DNA of 64,000 bases, taken from contig NZ_JMPS01000020.1 in assembly GCF_000735455.1 (NCBI RefSeq), forward strand, positions 186,001 to 250,000. Direction: 5' to 3'. The notes under the pieces were generated by a model. That model made no database searches and was not told the DNA's origin. It saw only the letters and a program-made list of their open reading frames with translations. This DNA comes from Yokenella regensburgei ATCC 49455 (GTDB taxonomy: Bacteria; Pseudomonadota; Gammaproteobacteria; Enterobacterales; Enterobacteriaceae). Shown here in pieces: positions 18,546 through 28,162 of the stretch; the stretch's first letter is position 1, and every line of letters starts with the position of its first letter. Position numbers and translations under genes: made by a program.

Positions 18546-20165
18546 ATGGCCCATTGTGCGCAATCCCCCCTTTTTATTTTGCATCAGGTCACCTGTCAGT
18601 TTGCGACGGGCGATGTTCTTTTTGGTCCGCTGAATCTACCACTTGAAGCTTCGCTTTGTGGCCTGGTCGGGCGCAACGGCGTGGGTAAAACCCGGCTATT
18701 GCGCTTGCTGGCAGGCGAGGATGTACCGTCTGGTGGGCATATCGAACGTTTTGGCGTCCACGTCTGGGTGGCGCAGCAGCATGCGGTAGAGCCGCAGATG
18801 ACGCTTGCCGGGCTGCTGGGCTACGAGGCAGTTTTCGCCGCTTTGCACCGGGTTGTGGCCGGCGAGAGTCTGCCCGATGACGTTGAACGTCTGGAAGGTC
18901 ACTGGGATCTGCAGGAACGCCTGAACAGCGCGTTTCTGGAGGCCGGTCTTGGTGGTTTCGAGCCGCAGAGGCTCGCTACCTCTCTGAGCGGTGGCGAACG
19001 AGTGAAGGCGTTGCTATGCGCAGCGTTTTTGTCGGGAGCGGACTACCTGCTGCTCGACGAACCGACTAACCATCTCGACAAGCAGGGCCGCGAGTGGCTC
19101 TACCACAAACTGGCGTGCTGGCGTGGCGGGGCGCTGATTGCCAGTCACGATCGGGAACTCTTGTCCCGGATGCCGCGTATTCTCGAGCTCACTCCCGGCC
19201 AGCTTCGCAGCTTTGGTGGCAACTACGATGATTATCAGCAGCAGCGTGATGCCGAACAGCAGGCGGCGCGTGCGGCGCTCGAACATGCGGCCACCGAGCG
19301 GCGGCGAACCCGGGCGCGTATGCAGAAGGAACATGATGCCAGTCAGCGTCGCTCAGCCCAGACCTTACGCACGGTTGATACTCTGAATATCGCGTCCTTC
19401 GAGCGGGTGAAGTACAAAGGGGCGGCGAAAGAGCGCCCTGGCAGCGTGCTGCGCCAGCATCGGGAGCAGAATCGTGAACTCAACGCCGCCGTCGCAGAAG
19501 CCCGTGAGCGGGTCGAAGAGGAGACTCCGGTGATGTTCACGCTACCGGGGAGCCAGATTGCTACGGGGAAACAGGTGCTGGAACTGGAGGCGCTTCAGCT
19601 GGCGTACAGCAGTACCTCGCCGCTGACCTGGCGGCTCGACGGGCCGATGCGTATTGCGCTGCGTGGCCCAAACGGCTGCGGCAAGACGACGCTCTTAAGA
19701 ACGTTGATGGAGCTGGAAGCACCGTTATCCGGGGAGTGCCGCCTGTCGGTACCGGCGGCGTGGCTCGATCAGCACCTGAGCCAGCTCGATTTAACGCTGT
19801 CGGTGATGGCGCACCTCAACCTCGCAGACACGCCGCTGGAAGAGGGCATGCTGCGTACTCGTCTCGCCCAACTGCAGCTTGGTGCCGATAAAGTCCACCT
19901 GCCGCTTGGTGCGCTGAGCGGCGGAGAGCGGCTGAGGGCGGCGCTGGCCTGCGTGCTCTGGCGGCGTGATGCCACCCAGCTTCTGCTGCTGGACGAGCCT
20001 ACCAACCATCTTGACCTGACCTCTACCCGCGCCATCGAAGCCGCGCTGGCGGAGTTTCCTGGCGCGATGCTGGTGGTTTCTCATGACGAGCATTTCCTGC
20101 AAGGTCTGAAGCTGACGCACTGTCTGGAATGGCGGGAGACGGGCTGGTATTTCGGACCGCTGTAG
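18546..20165 (+). CDS. ABC-F family ATPase, function unassigned
   Basis: A 539-residue soluble protein with two ABC cassettes and no membrane segments, the ABC-F layout. The first cassette has Walker A GRNGVGKT (about 42-49), signature LSGGERVKALL and Walker B YLLLDEPTNHLD. A charged linker (about 225-320, rich in Arg, Glu, Ala and Gln) follows. The second cassette has GPNGCGKT, LSGGERLRAAL and LLLLDEPTNHLD. The start is the ATG at 18546, 5 nt after CAGGAG. ABC-F proteins bind the ribosomal E site as translation factors (EttA, Uup, YheS) or as antibiotic protection proteins. This one is shorter than Uup and YheS and I cannot assign it to a named subgroup. E. coli has no such gene between glyS and cspA, so it is a lineage-specific insertion or loss. 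Confidence 0.9.
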   Translation: MAHCAQSPLFILHQVTCQFATGDVLFGPLNLPLEASLCGLVGRNGVGKTRLLRLLAGEDVPSGGHIERFGVHVWVAQQHAVEPQMTLAGLLGYEAVFAALHRVVAGESLPDDVERLEGHWDLQERLNSAFLEAGLGGFEPQRLATSLSGGERVKALLCAAFLSGADYLLLDEPTNHLDKQGREWLYHKLACWRGGALIASHDRELLSRMPRILELTPGQLRSFGGNYDDYQQQRDAEQQAARAALEHAATERRRTRARMQKEHDASQRRSAQTLRTVDTLNIASFERVKYKGAAKERPGSVLRQHREQNRELNAAVAEARERVEEETPVMFTLPGSQIATGKQVLELEALQLAYSSTSPLTWRLDGPMRIALRGPNGCGKTTLLRTLMELEAPLSGECRLSVPAAWLDQHLSQLDLTLSVMAHLNLADTPLEEGMLRTRLAQLQLGADKVHLPLGALSGGERLRAALACVLWRRDATQLLLLDEPTNHLDLTSTRAIEAALAEFPGAMLVVSHDEHFLQGLKLTHCLEWRETGWYFGPL

Positions 20166-20176
20166 GGAATAACAGG

Positions 20177-20205
20177 CAAAAAAAATCCTCGTCAATGACG
20201 AGGAT
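20177..20205 (-). terminator. Terminator of cspA
   Basis: Arms ATCCTCGTC (20185-20193) and GACGAGGAT (20197-20205) are followed on the minus strand by a T8 run. It also lies just after the ABC-F stop. A second palindromic hairpin (AGAGCCTGA-T-TCAGGCTCT, 20219-20237) lies between it and the cspA stop. Confidence 0.88.
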
Positions 20206-20246
20206 CTTTACGTGCTATAGAGCCTGATTCAGGCTCTCAGGCAGGC

Positions 20247-20459
20247 TTATGCGTTGGTTACGTTACCAGCAGCCGGGCCTTTAGCGCCGTTTTCGATGGT
20301 GAAGGAAACTTTCTGACCTTCATCCAGAGATTTGTAACCATCAGTCATGATAGCAGAGAAGTGAACGAACAGGTCTTTAGAACCGTCGTCCGGAGTGATG
20401 AAGCCGAAGCCTTTATCAGCGTTGAACCATTTTACGATACCAGTCATTTTGTTAGACAT
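20247..20459 (-). CDS. cspA: Cold shock protein CspA
   Basis: A 70-residue cold-shock OB-fold protein. It carries RNP1 (KGFGFI, about residues 16-21) and RNP2 (VHFSAI, about 32-37) and is nearly identical to E. coli CspA over most of its length. It melts RNA secondary structure at low temperature. The ATG at 20459 has AAAGGA about 8 nt upstream. The upstream in-frame start would lie inside the conserved leader RNA. Its long leader with a cold box (next entry) and its place beside yiaG identify it as cspA rather than a paralog. Confidence 0.95.
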   Translation of the reverse strand: MSNKMTGIVKWFNADKGFGFITPDDGSKDLFVHFSAIMTDGYKSLDEGQKVSFTIENGAKGPAAGNVTNA

Positions 20460-20616
20460 AGTGATTTCCTTTAATTTAAGTGTTATGCCAAATGGCAATG
20501 ATGGTAGTGATTACAGATTTGAAGCAAAAAAGGGAAAGGTCACTACGAGGGTATCATTGGACAACCTATGAGAGGACTGCTCTGCTCGACTGCTTTATGG
20601 TCTGTAAATCAAACCG
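20460..20616 (-). promoter_or_regulatory. cspA 5' leader with cold box, temperature-sensing RNA
   Basis: The roughly 157-nt leader aligns by eye with the 159-nt E. coli cspA leader. The start GGTTTGA, the cold box TTTACAGACCATAAAGCAG (about 20594-20612), the block GATACCCTCGTAGTG, the block CTTCAAATCTGTAA and the region before the RBS all match. In E. coli this leader refolds with temperature to control translation and mRNA stability. Confidence 0.85.
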
Positions 20617-20623
20617 GCGACAT

Positions 20624-20652
20624 TAACTCATGTTCGGCAGACGATAGCAACT
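20624..20652 (-). promoter_or_regulatory. Likely cspA promoter
   Basis: On the minus strand TTGCTA (20647-20652), a 17-bp spacer and GTTAAT (20624-20629) lie 7-8 bp before the expected leader start near 20616. The -10 is weak, as in E. coli cspA. Confidence 0.5.
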
Positions 20653-20672
20653 TTTTTTATTCTTATACGTAA

Positions 20673-20701
20673 ACAGAGCCCTGGATGTGGGCTCTGTTTT
20701 T
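20673..20701. terminator. Hairpin after yiaG
   Basis: Perfect 9-bp arms ACAGAGCCC (20673-20681) and GGGCTCTGT (20689-20697) have T5 on the plus strand and a weak T3 tract on the minus strand. It lies just past the yiaG stop and before the cspA promoter. Confidence 0.65.
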
Positions 20702-20720
20702 CGGGTAAATACATTAAAAA

Positions 20721-21011
20721 TCAAACGGCTAATTGTTTTATCATTTGCTGGTTCGCCAGCATCAGGCGCATCAGGTTGAGCTCGGTGGTGGAAGGTTTTA
20801 CGCGTCGTGACTCCCACTCTTGCACCATGGCTACGGTAACGCCCATCGCTCTGGCAAATTCGTCTGTTTTAAGGCCTGTGCCTTTACGCAGCTGCTCAAA
20901 CTCGGTAAAGGCAGAGGAAGCTTGCGCCAGAATAGCTGGCTGTATTTCGTCTTTAAAAACAATCTGTTCCAGACTGCTCAGCAGTTCAAACTCAGTCTCT
21001 TTGTATTCCAT
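20721..21011 (-). CDS. yiaG: HTH-type regulator YiaG
   Basis: A 96-residue protein, the length of E. coli YiaG. Residues 40-90 form an XRE/Cro-type helix-turn-helix of the kind found in HigA-like antitoxins (LRKGTGLKTDEFARAMGVTVAMVQEWESRRVKPS). No toxin gene is adjacent. Target unknown. GAGG lies about 8 nt upstream of the ATG. It sits directly upstream of the cspA promoter on the same strand, as in E. coli. Confidence 0.9.
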   Translation of the reverse strand: MEYKETEFELLSSLEQIVFKDEIQPAILAQASSAFTEFEQLRKGTGLKTDEFARAMGVTVAMVQEWESRRVKPSTTELNLMRLMLANQQMIKQLAV

Positions 21012-21363
21012 TGATAACTCCTCTGAATCACACTGCGGGATCGTGAATAAAGTAGAGCTCAGTAAGCATAGCCAGTTATTTTCCCTGGGATCGCCAGGGC
21101 CAGGGGCGAATCGTGCGATATATCTTTCCTGATGCGATTCAGCGAAAAAGGCGGCTGCCTAATGCCCTGAAAAGCAACGCCCACGCTCGGGTGGTATTTT
21201 TTTGTAAATACTCAGTACAAAACTGGCAAAGCCGTTAACCCGCCGTTTTTACATCGCATAACCTCAGGAAAAGGTATCTTGCAACGCTGACCTGGACTAT
21301 CCTTGTCTGCGTCAGGCACGAGTGTGCCGGTTTGCGCGTTTATTGGCTGAAAGGAGTATAAAA
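21012..21363. other. Intergenic region between divergent yiaG and yiaF
   Basis: About 350 bp containing both promoters. A 6-bp stem hairpin (CCCTGG at 21083-21088, CCAGGG at 21094-21099) is visible. I see no gene or operator I can name. Confidence 0.4.
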
Positions 21364-22074
21364 ATGGCGACAGGAAAGTCCTGCTCTCGCTGGTTTGCGC
21401 CTGTTGCGGCGTTATTGATGGTGGTTAGCCTGAGTGGGTGTTTCGATAAAGAAGGCGATCAGCGCAAAGCGTTCATCGACTTTTTACAGAATACTGCGAT
21501 GCGTAGTGGAGAGCGTTTACCGACGCTGACTGCGGATCAGAAAAAACAGTTCGGCCCCTTTGTGTCTGATTATGCCGTGATTTATGGCTATTCTCAGCAG
21601 GTTAATCAGGCGATGGATGCAGGTTTGCGTCCGGTCGTTGATAGCGTCAATGCCATCCGCGTTCCGCAGGATTACATGACTCAGCGTGAGCCGCTGCGTC
21701 AGGCCAATGGTTCGCTTGGTGTGCTCAGCCAGCAGCTGGAAAACGCGAAAATGCAGGCCGATGCTGCGCATTCTGCTCTGAAACAGGCAGACGATCTGAA
21801 GCCGGTATTTGACCAGATTTACACCAAGGTTGTGACATCCCCGGCGAATGCGCTGCAACCGCTGATCCCGGCGGCGCAGATCTTCACTCAGCAACTGGTC
21901 CAGGTTGGCGATTTTGTCGCACAGCAGGGTACGCAGGTGAGCTTTGTGGCGAACGGCATTCAGTTCCCGACTTCACAGCAGGCAAGCCAGTACAACACCC
22001 TGATTGGCCCACTGGCCTCTCAGCACCAGGCGTTTAGCCAGGCCTGGGGTGCGGCGGTCGAAGCGACCCGTTAA
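21364..22074 (+). CDS. yiaF: DUF3053 lipoprotein YiaF
   Basis: A 236-residue lipoprotein equal in length to E. coli YiaF. The ATG at 21364 has AAGGAG 7 nt upstream and gives the signal peptide with lipobox LSGC (Cys26). The mature part is mostly helical and Gln/Ala-rich (DUF3053), with the strongly conserved block FDKEGDQRKAFIDFLQNT. Function unknown. It converges on ghrB, with a short GC-rich hairpin between. Confidence 0.9.
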   Translation: MATGKSCSRWFAPVAALLMVVSLSGCFDKEGDQRKAFIDFLQNTAMRSGERLPTLTADQKKQFGPFVSDYAVIYGYSQQVNQAMDAGLRPVVDSVNAIRVPQDYMTQREPLRQANGSLGVLSQQLENAKMQADAAHSALKQADDLKPVFDQIYTKVVTSPANALQPLIPAAQIFTQQLVQVGDFVAQQGTQVSFVANGIQFPTSQQASQYNTLIGPLASQHQAFSQAWGAAVEATR

Positions 22075-22086
22075 TCCGCTTCATTT

Positions 22087-22110
22087 ACCCTCTCTCGTTC
22101 GGGAGAGGGT
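22087..22110. repeat. REP-like GGGAGAGGG hairpin between yiaF and ghrB
   Basis: Arms ACCCTCTCTCG (22087-22097) and CGGGAGAGGGT (22100-22110) pair with one G-T wobble. Related elements lie at 34303-34348 and 36557-36582. It sits between converging genes and may block read-through. Confidence 0.55.
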
Positions 22111-22118
22111 GCTTATCT

Positions 22119-23090
22119 TCACGCCACATGCGGATTCACGCAGTTCTTCTCCGTCTTTCCATGCAGTGCATCAATCAGATTATCCACCGCGGTGGATGCC
22201 ATGCTAAAGCGGGTTTCGTGCGTTGCGGAACCGATATGTGGCAGCGCCACTACGTTTGGCATCGACAGCAGCGGCGAGTCTGTTGCCAGCGGTTCCTGTT
22301 CAAACACGTCGAGCCCGGCGGCATGAATTTCACCCTGTTTGAGTGCCGCAATGAGGGCTGTTTCATCGACTACCGGGCCGCGTCCGGCGTTGATAAAAAT
22401 GGCCGATGATTTCATCTTTTTAAACTGCTCAGCGCCGAAGAGATGGCGAGTTTCATCGGTCAACGGCAGGATCAGGCAAACAAAATCGGCCTCCTGCAAT
22501 AACGAGTCGAGGTCGCAGTAGCGCGCCTGGAAGCGGTTCTCGGCTTCCGGGTGACGGCGTCGGGCGTTATACAGAACCGGCATGCCAAAACCGAAGTGCG
22601 CGCGCTGTGCCAGCGCCATGCCGATCCGCCCCATACCGACAATGCCCATCGTCTTATGGTGCACATCCGTGCCAAACCAGTCAGGCCCAATGCTGTCGGT
22701 CCATTCTCCTGCTTTCACCCGTTCAGCCACTTCCGGCACCCGGCGGGCAGTGCTGAGCACCAGTGCCATCAGGGTATCGGCCACGGTTTCCGTGAGTGCG
22801 GTCGGGGTGTGCATAAGCAAAATACGGCGCGCGTTCAGTGCTTCGACGTCGAAGTTGTCATATCCCACGGAAATCGTAGAAGCGACGCGGAGCTCTGGCA
22901 TGTTATCGAGCAACGCGGCATCGACTTTTTCGCTGGATCCCAGCATCCCTTCGGCGTTGGCGAAGGCGTCAGCGTGCTGCGTGACGGTCTGCGGGCTGAG
23001 GTCCTGCACCTGGGTGACGTTGGCGTGTTGTTCAAGGCGCTGTAGCAGCGTGTCCGGGAGGGATTTATACAAAATAACCGACGGCTTCAT
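22119..23090 (-). CDS. ghrB: Glyoxylate/hydroxypyruvate reductase B GhrB
   Basis: A 323-residue D-2-hydroxyacid dehydrogenase (E. coli GhrB is 324). It reduces glyoxylate, hydroxypyruvate and 2-ketogluconate using NAD(P)H in the cytoplasm. The Rossmann motif [16 protein letters not shown] is near residue 147. The catalytic residues lie in [10 protein letters not shown] (Arg), DVFEQEPL (Glu) and LPHIGSAT (His). The ATG at 23090 has GGAG 6 nt upstream. The upstream ATG adds six unrelated residues. Confidence 0.95.
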   Translation of the reverse strand: MKPSVILYKSLPDTLLQRLEQHANVTQVQDLSPQTVTQHADAFANAEGMLGSSEKVDAALLDNMPELRVASTISVGYDNFDVEALNARRILLMHTPTALTETVADTLMALVLSTARRVPEVAERVKAGEWTDSIGPDWFGTDVHHKTMGIVGMGRIGMALAQRAHFGFGMPVLYNARRRHPEAENRFQARYCDLDSLLQEADFVCLILPLTDETRHLFGAEQFKKMKSSAIFINAGRGPVVDETALIAALKQGEIHAAGLDVFEQEPLATDSPLLSMPNVVALPHIGSATHETRFSMASTAVDNLIDALHGKTEKNCVNPHVA

Positions 23091-23127
23091 GCAATTCTCC
23101 GTAAACAAGATAGGCGAGTGACGGATG

Positions 23128-23151
23128 ACCCGGCGACGAGCGCCGCCGGGT
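23128..23151 (-). terminator. Hairpin between yiaD and ghrB
   Basis: Stem ACCCGGCG (23128-23135) and CGCCGGGT (23144-23151) with an 8-nt loop lies just past the yiaD stop. There is no clear T run, so it could be a REP-type element instead. Confidence 0.45.
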
Positions 23152-23161
23152 AAAGAGCATA

Positions 23162-23821
23162 CTACAGCGGGCTTAGCGTGATTTCTACACGACGGTTTTG
23201 TGCTTTACCTTCGGTGGTGCTGTTGCTGGCGACCGGGTTCGCCGGGCCCATCCCGCTGGTACGCAGGCGGCCGGCGGCAACGCCCTGGGTGATAAGGGCG
23301 CTGGCGACGGAGTCTGCACGCTGCTGTGACAGGCGCATATTCAGGTCTTTACTACCGGTGCTGTCGGTATAGCCGACAACGTTAACGGCGGTCTTTTGAT
23401 ACTCTTTCAGCACCATTGCCACGCCGGTCAGGGTGTTGGCGCCCGCCGGTTTCAGGTTTGCGCTGCTGCTGTCGAAGGTGACGTTGTTCGGCATGTTCAG
23501 CACGATGGTATCGCCGTTTCGCGTTACGCTGACGCCGGTGCCCTGCATTTTCTCGCGCAGTTTCGCTTCCTGTACGTCCATGTAGTAACCGACGCCGCCG
23601 CCGACGGCAGCCCCTGCGGCCGCGCCAATCAGAGCGCCTTTACCGCGGTCTTTTTTCGAGGAGGAGAGCGCGCCGATACCGGCACCAACCAGTGAGCCAA
23701 TACCGGCACCAATGCCGGATTTACCCGCTTCACGCTCGCCGGTGTACGGGTTGGTGGTGCAGCCTGAGAGAGCCAGTGCGCCGCTAACCATAGCGGCAAT
23801 CATGATCACACGTTTTTTCAT
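23162..23821 (-). CDS. yiaD: OmpA-family lipoprotein YiaD
   Basis: A 219-residue outer-membrane lipoprotein, the E. coli length. The ATG at 23821 gives lipobox ALSGC (Cys21). A glycine-zipper segment with repeated [18 protein letters not shown] (about 35-80) is followed by an OmpA/MotB peptidoglycan-binding domain (about 110-215) with the [20 protein letters not shown] and NRRVEITL motifs. In E. coli, YiaD overexpression suppresses a bamD mutation, which suggests an envelope-assembly link. It is divergent from bisC. Confidence 0.93.
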   Translation of the reverse strand: MKKRVIMIAAMVSGALALSGCTTNPYTGEREAGKSGIGAGIGSLVGAGIGALSSSKKDRGKGALIGAAAGAAVGGGVGYYMDVQEAKLREKMQGTGVSVTRNGDTIVLNMPNNVTFDSSSANLKPAGANTLTGVAMVLKEYQKTAVNVVGYTDSTGSKDLNMRLSQQRADSVASALITQGVAAGRLRTSGMGPANPVASNSTTEGKAQNRRVEITLSPL

Positions 23822-23992
23822 CTTAGTTCCTTTAATCCTTTTTATTCTTTGCCACAGCGAGGGTGGCGATGGATTATGACTGGCGAACAGAGAGAAAATT
23901 TCCGGGATAACTCTGAATTTTGTAAACATAATTGAACGGTGGTTAAAACATCGCCGTCACAACATCACCTGCGTCGTATTCAGGAGCGGCTT

Positions 23993-26326
23993 TTGGCACA
24001 TTCATCGACCACCAAAACGGTACTGACCGCAGCCCACTGGGGGCCTATGCTGGTTGAAACCGATGGCAACACCGTTTTTTCCTCCCGCGGGGCTCTCCCC
24101 GGCACCTTCAACAATTCGCTGCAAAGCGCAGTGCGTGACCAGGTACACAGCAAGACCCGTATTCGTTATCCGATGGTGCGAAAAGGATTTCTGGCGTCAC
24201 CAGACAGTCCGCAGGGTGTGCGTGGACAGGATGAGTTTGTGCGGGTGAGCTGGGATAAAGCACTGGATCTCATCCATGCCCAGCATGTGCGTATCCGCCA
24301 GAATTTCGGCCCGGCGTCGATTTTCGCCGGCTCCTATGGCTGGCGCTCCAACGGTGTGCTGCATAAAGCCGCGACGTTACTCCAGCGCTATATGAGCCTG
24401 GCGGGCGGCTATACCGGCCATCTGGGGGATTACTCCACGGGAGCGGCGCAAGCCATCATGCCGCACGTGGTGGGCGGCAATGAGGTGTATCAACAGCAGA
24501 CCAGCTGGCCTCTGATACTGGAGCACAGCGACGTGGTGGTGCTGTGGAGCGCCAACCCGCTCAATACGCTAAAAATTGCGTGGAATGCCTCCGATGAACA
24601 GGGGATCCCGTGGTTCGATAAGCTGCGTCAGAGCGGCAAACGAATTATTTGTATCGACCCCATGCGCTCGGAAACGGCTGAGTTCTTCGCCGAGGCGGGG
24701 GAGTGGATTGCGCCGCACATGGGCACCGACGTGGCGTTGATGCTCGGCATCGCCCACACGCTGCAGGAGCAGGGCTGGCACGACAGCGAGTTTCTCGCCC
24801 GCTGTACCACCGGCTATGAGGTTTTTGCCGAGTATCTGACCGGCCGCCAGGACGGTACAGCGAAAACCGCCGAGTGGGCGGCGGAAATTTGTGGCGTCAG
24901 TGCAGATAAAATTCGCGAACTGGCACAACTTTTCTATGAAAATACCACCATGCTGATGGCGGGCTGGGGGATGCAGCGCCAGCAGTTTGGCGAGCAAAAA
25001 CACTGGATGCTGGTCACCCTCGCCGCCATGCTCGGGCAAATTGGCACCCCGGGCGGCGGGTTTGGCCTCTCCTATCATTTTGCCAACGGCGGCAACCCGA
25101 CGCGTCGTGCGGCGGTGCTCGCCTCCATGCAGGGCGTGGTACCGGGTGGTAGCGATGCGGTGGATAAATTCCCGGTTGCCCGCATTGTTGAGGCACTGGA
25201 AAACCCGGGAGGCGCGTATCAGCACAATGGTATGGACCGTCACTTCCCGGATATCCGCTTCCTGTGGTGGGCAGGCGGCGCCAACTTCACTCATCATCAG
25301 GATACAAACCGTCTGATCCGCGCCTGGCAGAAACCGGAGCTGGTCGTTATCTCAGAGTGTTTCTGGACGGCGGCGGCCCGTCATGCGGATATCGTGCTGC
25401 CCGCGACGACCTCGTTTGAACGTAACGATCTGACCATGACCGGCGACTACAGCAACCAGCATCTGGTGCCGATGCGACAGGTGGTCGCACCGCAGGATGA
25501 AGCGCGGGATGATTTTACGGTCTTCGCTGATCTTTGCGAACGCTGGGAGCGCGGCGGGCGAGAACGCTTCACCGAGGGGAAAAGTGAGCTGCAGTGGCTG
25601 GAGACGTTTTACAGCATTGCCGCCCAACGGGGAGCCAGCCAGCAGGTGGCGCTGCCGCCTTTCGCTGATTTCTGGCAGGCAAATCAGCTTATCGAGATGC
25701 CAGAAAGTGAACAGAACGCCCGTTTTGTCCGCTTTGAAGCCTTCCGGGATGATCCTCAGGCGAACCCGCTGAAGACGCCGAGCGGTAAAATCGAAATTCA
25801 CTCGGCGCGGATTGCCGGGTTCGGTTATGCCGACTGCCCGGGGCACCCGACGTGGCTGGAACCGGATGAATGGCACGGTAATGCCGGGCAAGGGCAGCTA
25901 CAGCTGCTTTCCGCTCACCCGGCGCACCGTCTGCACAGCCAGCTCAACAGTACGTCGCTTCGTCGCCGCTATGCCGTAGCCGATCGCGAGCCGCTCACTC
26001 TGCATCCGCTGGATGCGCAGGCGCGGGGCATCAATGATGGCGATCTGGTACGGGTGTGGAACACACGAGGGCAGGTGCTGGCGGGGGCGGTGGTGTCGGA
26101 GAATATTCGCCCGGGAGTGATTTGCCTGCACGAAGGGGCATGGCCGGATCTGGAGCCTGCGGCCGGGGGGATCTGTAAAAATGGTGCGGTGAACGTGCTG
26201 ACCAAAGATCTTCCCAGCTCACGCCTGGGCAATGGCTGCGCGGGAAATACCGCGCTGGCGTGGCTGGAGAAGTACACGGGACCGGTGCTGGCGCTGACGG
26301 CGTTTAATCCTCCTGCCAACGCATGA
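23993..26326 (+). CDS. bisC: Biotin sulfoxide reductase BisC, TTG start
   Basis: A 777-residue molybdopterin oxidoreductase of the DMSO-reductase family, equal to E. coli BisC in length. It reduces biotin sulfoxide and methionine sulfoxide in the cytoplasm and has no Tat signal. I chose the TTG at 23993: AGGAG is 6 nt upstream and the product then aligns with the E. coli N-terminus ([16 protein letters not shown]). The upstream GTG at 23939 would add 18 unmatched residues. The Mo-ligand serine is probably in [10 protein letters not shown]. The C-terminal cofactor-binding domain starts near residue 640. Its last 23 bp overlap the end of yiaC on the other strand. Confidence 0.92.
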   Translation: MAHSSTTKTVLTAAHWGPMLVETDGNTVFSSRGALPGTFNNSLQSAVRDQVHSKTRIRYPMVRKGFLASPDSPQGVRGQDEFVRVSWDKALDLIHAQHVRIRQNFGPASIFAGSYGWRSNGVLHKAATLLQRYMSLAGGYTGHLGDYSTGAAQAIMPHVVGGNEVYQQQTSWPLILEHSDVVVLWSANPLNTLKIAWNASDEQGIPWFDKLRQSGKRIICIDPMRSETAEFFAEAGEWIAPHMGTDVALMLGIAHTLQEQGWHDSEFLARCTTGYEVFAEYLTGRQDGTAKTAEWAAEICGVSADKIRELAQLFYENTTMLMAGWGMQRQQFGEQKHWMLVTLAAMLGQIGTPGGGFGLSYHFANGGNPTRRAAVLASMQGVVPGGSDAVDKFPVARIVEALENPGGAYQHNGMDRHFPDIRFLWWAGGANFTHHQDTNRLIRAWQKPELVVISECFWTAAARHADIVLPATTSFERNDLTMTGDYSNQHLVPMRQVVAPQDEARDDFTVFADLCERWERGGRERFTEGKSELQWLETFYSIAAQRGASQQVALPPFADFWQANQLIEMPESEQNARFVRFEAFRDDPQANPLKTPSGKIEIHSARIAGFGYADCPGHPTWLEPDEWHGNAGQGQLQLLSAHPAHRLHSQLNSTSLRRRYAVADREPLTLHPLDAQARGINDGDLVRVWNTRGQVLAGAVVSENIRPGVICLHEGAWPDLEPAAGGICKNGAVNVLTKDLPSSRLGNGCAGNTALAWLEKYTGPVLALTAFNPPANA

Positions 26327-26738
26327 TCCATGTCGGGTGGCGGGTCTCTTCCTGCCACGCGCTGTCTTCAATGCGAAACCCCAGCGCGTGGTAAAAATTC
26401 ACCGCCCGGGTGTTCTTCTGGTATACCTCAAGGCTCAGGGAAGAAAAACGCTGCTTAACATGGTTGAGCAGCGCGCCGCCAATGCCGCAGCGCTCGAAGG
26501 CGGGGGCAACGAACAGCGCGCCGACGTAGCGGCCGTCCATTACGCTGACAAACCCTTTCACCGCGCCTTCTTCCTCCCAGACCCAGGTTCTGGCGCCGGG
26601 CAGATAGACATCACGTACCAGCGGTTCGCTCTCCTGCCAGTAACTGACATCAATAAACGGGTGAGCGTAGATGGTGCTCTCCATCCACAGCGTCAGCAGC
26701 GGGGCGGTATCTTCGTTATGGCGCCATTCGCGGATCAT
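26304..26738 (-). CDS. yiaC: N-acetyltransferase YiaC
   Basis: A 144-residue GNAT acetyltransferase (E. coli 146). The acetyl-CoA motif A is visible as [20 protein letters not shown] (about 75-94). E. coli YiaC has been reported as a protein lysine acetyltransferase. Its start overlaps the end of tag by 23 bp, so the pair tag-yiaC is probably co-transcribed and coupled. Confidence 0.9.
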   Translation of the reverse strand: MIREWRHNEDTAPLLTLWMESTIYAHPFIDVSYWQESEPLVRDVYLPGARTWVWEEEGAVKGFVSVMDGRYVGALFVAPAFERCGIGGALLNHVKQRFSSLSLEVYQKNTRAVNFYHALGFRIEDSAWQEETRHPTWIMRWQED

Positions 26739-27297
26739 TGCTGCCTCCTGGGTGACAGATGCAGCCGGTGACGTGGTCGTTTACCAGACCGCAGGCTTGC
26801 ATAAAGGAGTAGCAGATGGTCGTGCCCACAAATTTAAAGCCGCGTTTTTTCAGTGCCTTAGAAAGCGCATCGGAAGCCGGGGTTGAGGTGGGGATTTCCG
26901 CAAGCGTGGCGGCAGCGGTGACGATGGGTTTGTCATCAACAAACGACCAGACGAATTCGACAAAAGGCTCACCGTTTTGCTCCATGGCGAGAAACGCGCG
27001 AGCATTGCCAATGATCGCCTGAATCTTGCCGCGATGGCGGATAATACCGGCATCCAGCACCAGCCGTTCAACGTCTTCGTCGGTCATGGCGGCGACTTTC
27101 CGTGGATCAAAATGATGGAACGCCTGGCGATAGTTTTCCCGCTTTTTGAGCACGGTAATCCAGGAGAGCCCCGCCTGCTGCCCTTCGAGGCAAATCATCT
27201 CGAACAGGTGTTGCGCATTACGCTGTGCGACCCCCCATTCCGTGTCGTGATAGGCAATGTAAAGAGGATCCTGACTTACCCAACCGCATCGTTGCAT
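26716..27297 (-). CDS. tag: DNA-3-methyladenine glycosylase I Tag
   Basis: A 193-residue helix-hairpin-helix-superfamily glycosylase (E. coli 187) that removes 3-methyladenine from DNA. The ATG at 27297 gives the family start MQRCGWVSQDPLYIAYHDTEWG. The zinc ligands Cys4 and His17 and the C-terminal His/Cys pair in NDHVTGCICHPG are present, as is Glu38 in CLEGQQAGLSW. The tail after HPGG is a few residues longer than in E. coli. First gene of tag-yiaC. Confidence 0.96.
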   Translation of the reverse strand: MQRCGWVSQDPLYIAYHDTEWGVAQRNAQHLFEMICLEGQQAGLSWITVLKKRENYRQAFHHFDPRKVAAMTDEDVERLVLDAGIIRHRGKIQAIIGNARAFLAMEQNGEPFVEFVWSFVDDKPIVTAAATLAEIPTSTPASDALSKALKKRGFKFVGTTICYSFMQACGLVNDHVTGCICHPGGSNDPRMAP

Positions 27298-27448
27298 AGC
27301 TTCTTCCCTTTTCGTTGCGCCAGCGCAAAAAATTTCATTCAGCCTGGCTTGACGTGTATGCCAAAGAGTCAATAGTTAATACAGGGACTCTTGCCGTCCC
27401 GTTAAATAACAATACTGCCGGTTTCGGCTCTTTCCTGGAGTCGTTTTC

Positions 27449-28159
27449 ATGATGATAATAAAAAGCTGTGGCCGCTGGGGCATTATTGCTCCGGTGAGCA
27501 CATCAGTCTTGATGTGTCTGACTACCTCTGTGCATGCCTGGCAACAGGAATATATCTTTATCGACCCGCAAAGTAATACGTCTGAACGTTATACATGGGA
27601 TAGCGATCACCAACCACGTTATGAAGATATTCTGGCCGAACGGATAAATTCGACCCAGGTCACGTCGGGCTACACCACGAATGCGCAGGATAGTGGCCCT
27701 TTAGATCCGGCTCATACGATGAGCGTTGGCTGGAATTTTCCGCTTGCCAGCGGGACGACAACCGGACCGGTCGCCAGCTGGCACTATGACGGTTCTCGTT
27801 CTGAGATCTGGAATGCGTACGAGAGTGGTGAGAGTCCCAACGATCCGCTCTGGCACGCCAGCGTCAGCAAGGTTGGATGGCGCGTGGATACCGATGCGCT
27901 GTGGGGCGTGCGCTCCTGGGCGCAGGTGAGTTACAACCAACAGTATGGGGATAATCAGTGGAAGTCGCAGCCGGGGTTCTATCGAGGTGCGCCTGCGCCC
28001 GCTGGCGAGCAGAACGGCAACTGGATGGACGTGACCGTGGGAGCCGACATGCTGGTAAACCCGCATCTGGCGGCGTATGCCTCACTGTCGCAGGCGGATA
28101 ACGCGGCGACCGGTACCAACAATTACCTCTACATCCTTGGGGTGAGCGCCGCATTTTGA
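27449..28159 (+). CDS. yhjY: YhjY, autotransporter-type beta-barrel protein
   Basis: A 236-residue protein matching E. coli YhjY (about 232) by content and by its place between tag and yhjX. A signal peptide (about 1-30, ending VHA before WQQEY) is followed by about 200 residues of alternating polar/hydrophobic segments and a C-terminal aromatic residue (GVSAAF), typical of an outer-membrane beta barrel. It resembles the translocator domain of esterase-type autotransporters but lacks a passenger domain. Function unknown. Confidence 0.82.
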   Translation: MMIIKSCGRWGIIAPVSTSVLMCLTTSVHAWQQEYIFIDPQSNTSERYTWDSDHQPRYEDILAERINSTQVTSGYTTNAQDSGPLDPAHTMSVGWNFPLASGTTTGPVASWHYDGSRSEIWNAYESGESPNDPLWHASVSKVGWRVDTDALWGVRSWAQVSYNQQYGDNQWKSQPGFYRGAPAPAGEQNGNWMDVTVGADMLVNPHLAAYASLSQADNAATGTNNYLYILGVSAAF

Positions 28160-28162
28160 CAA

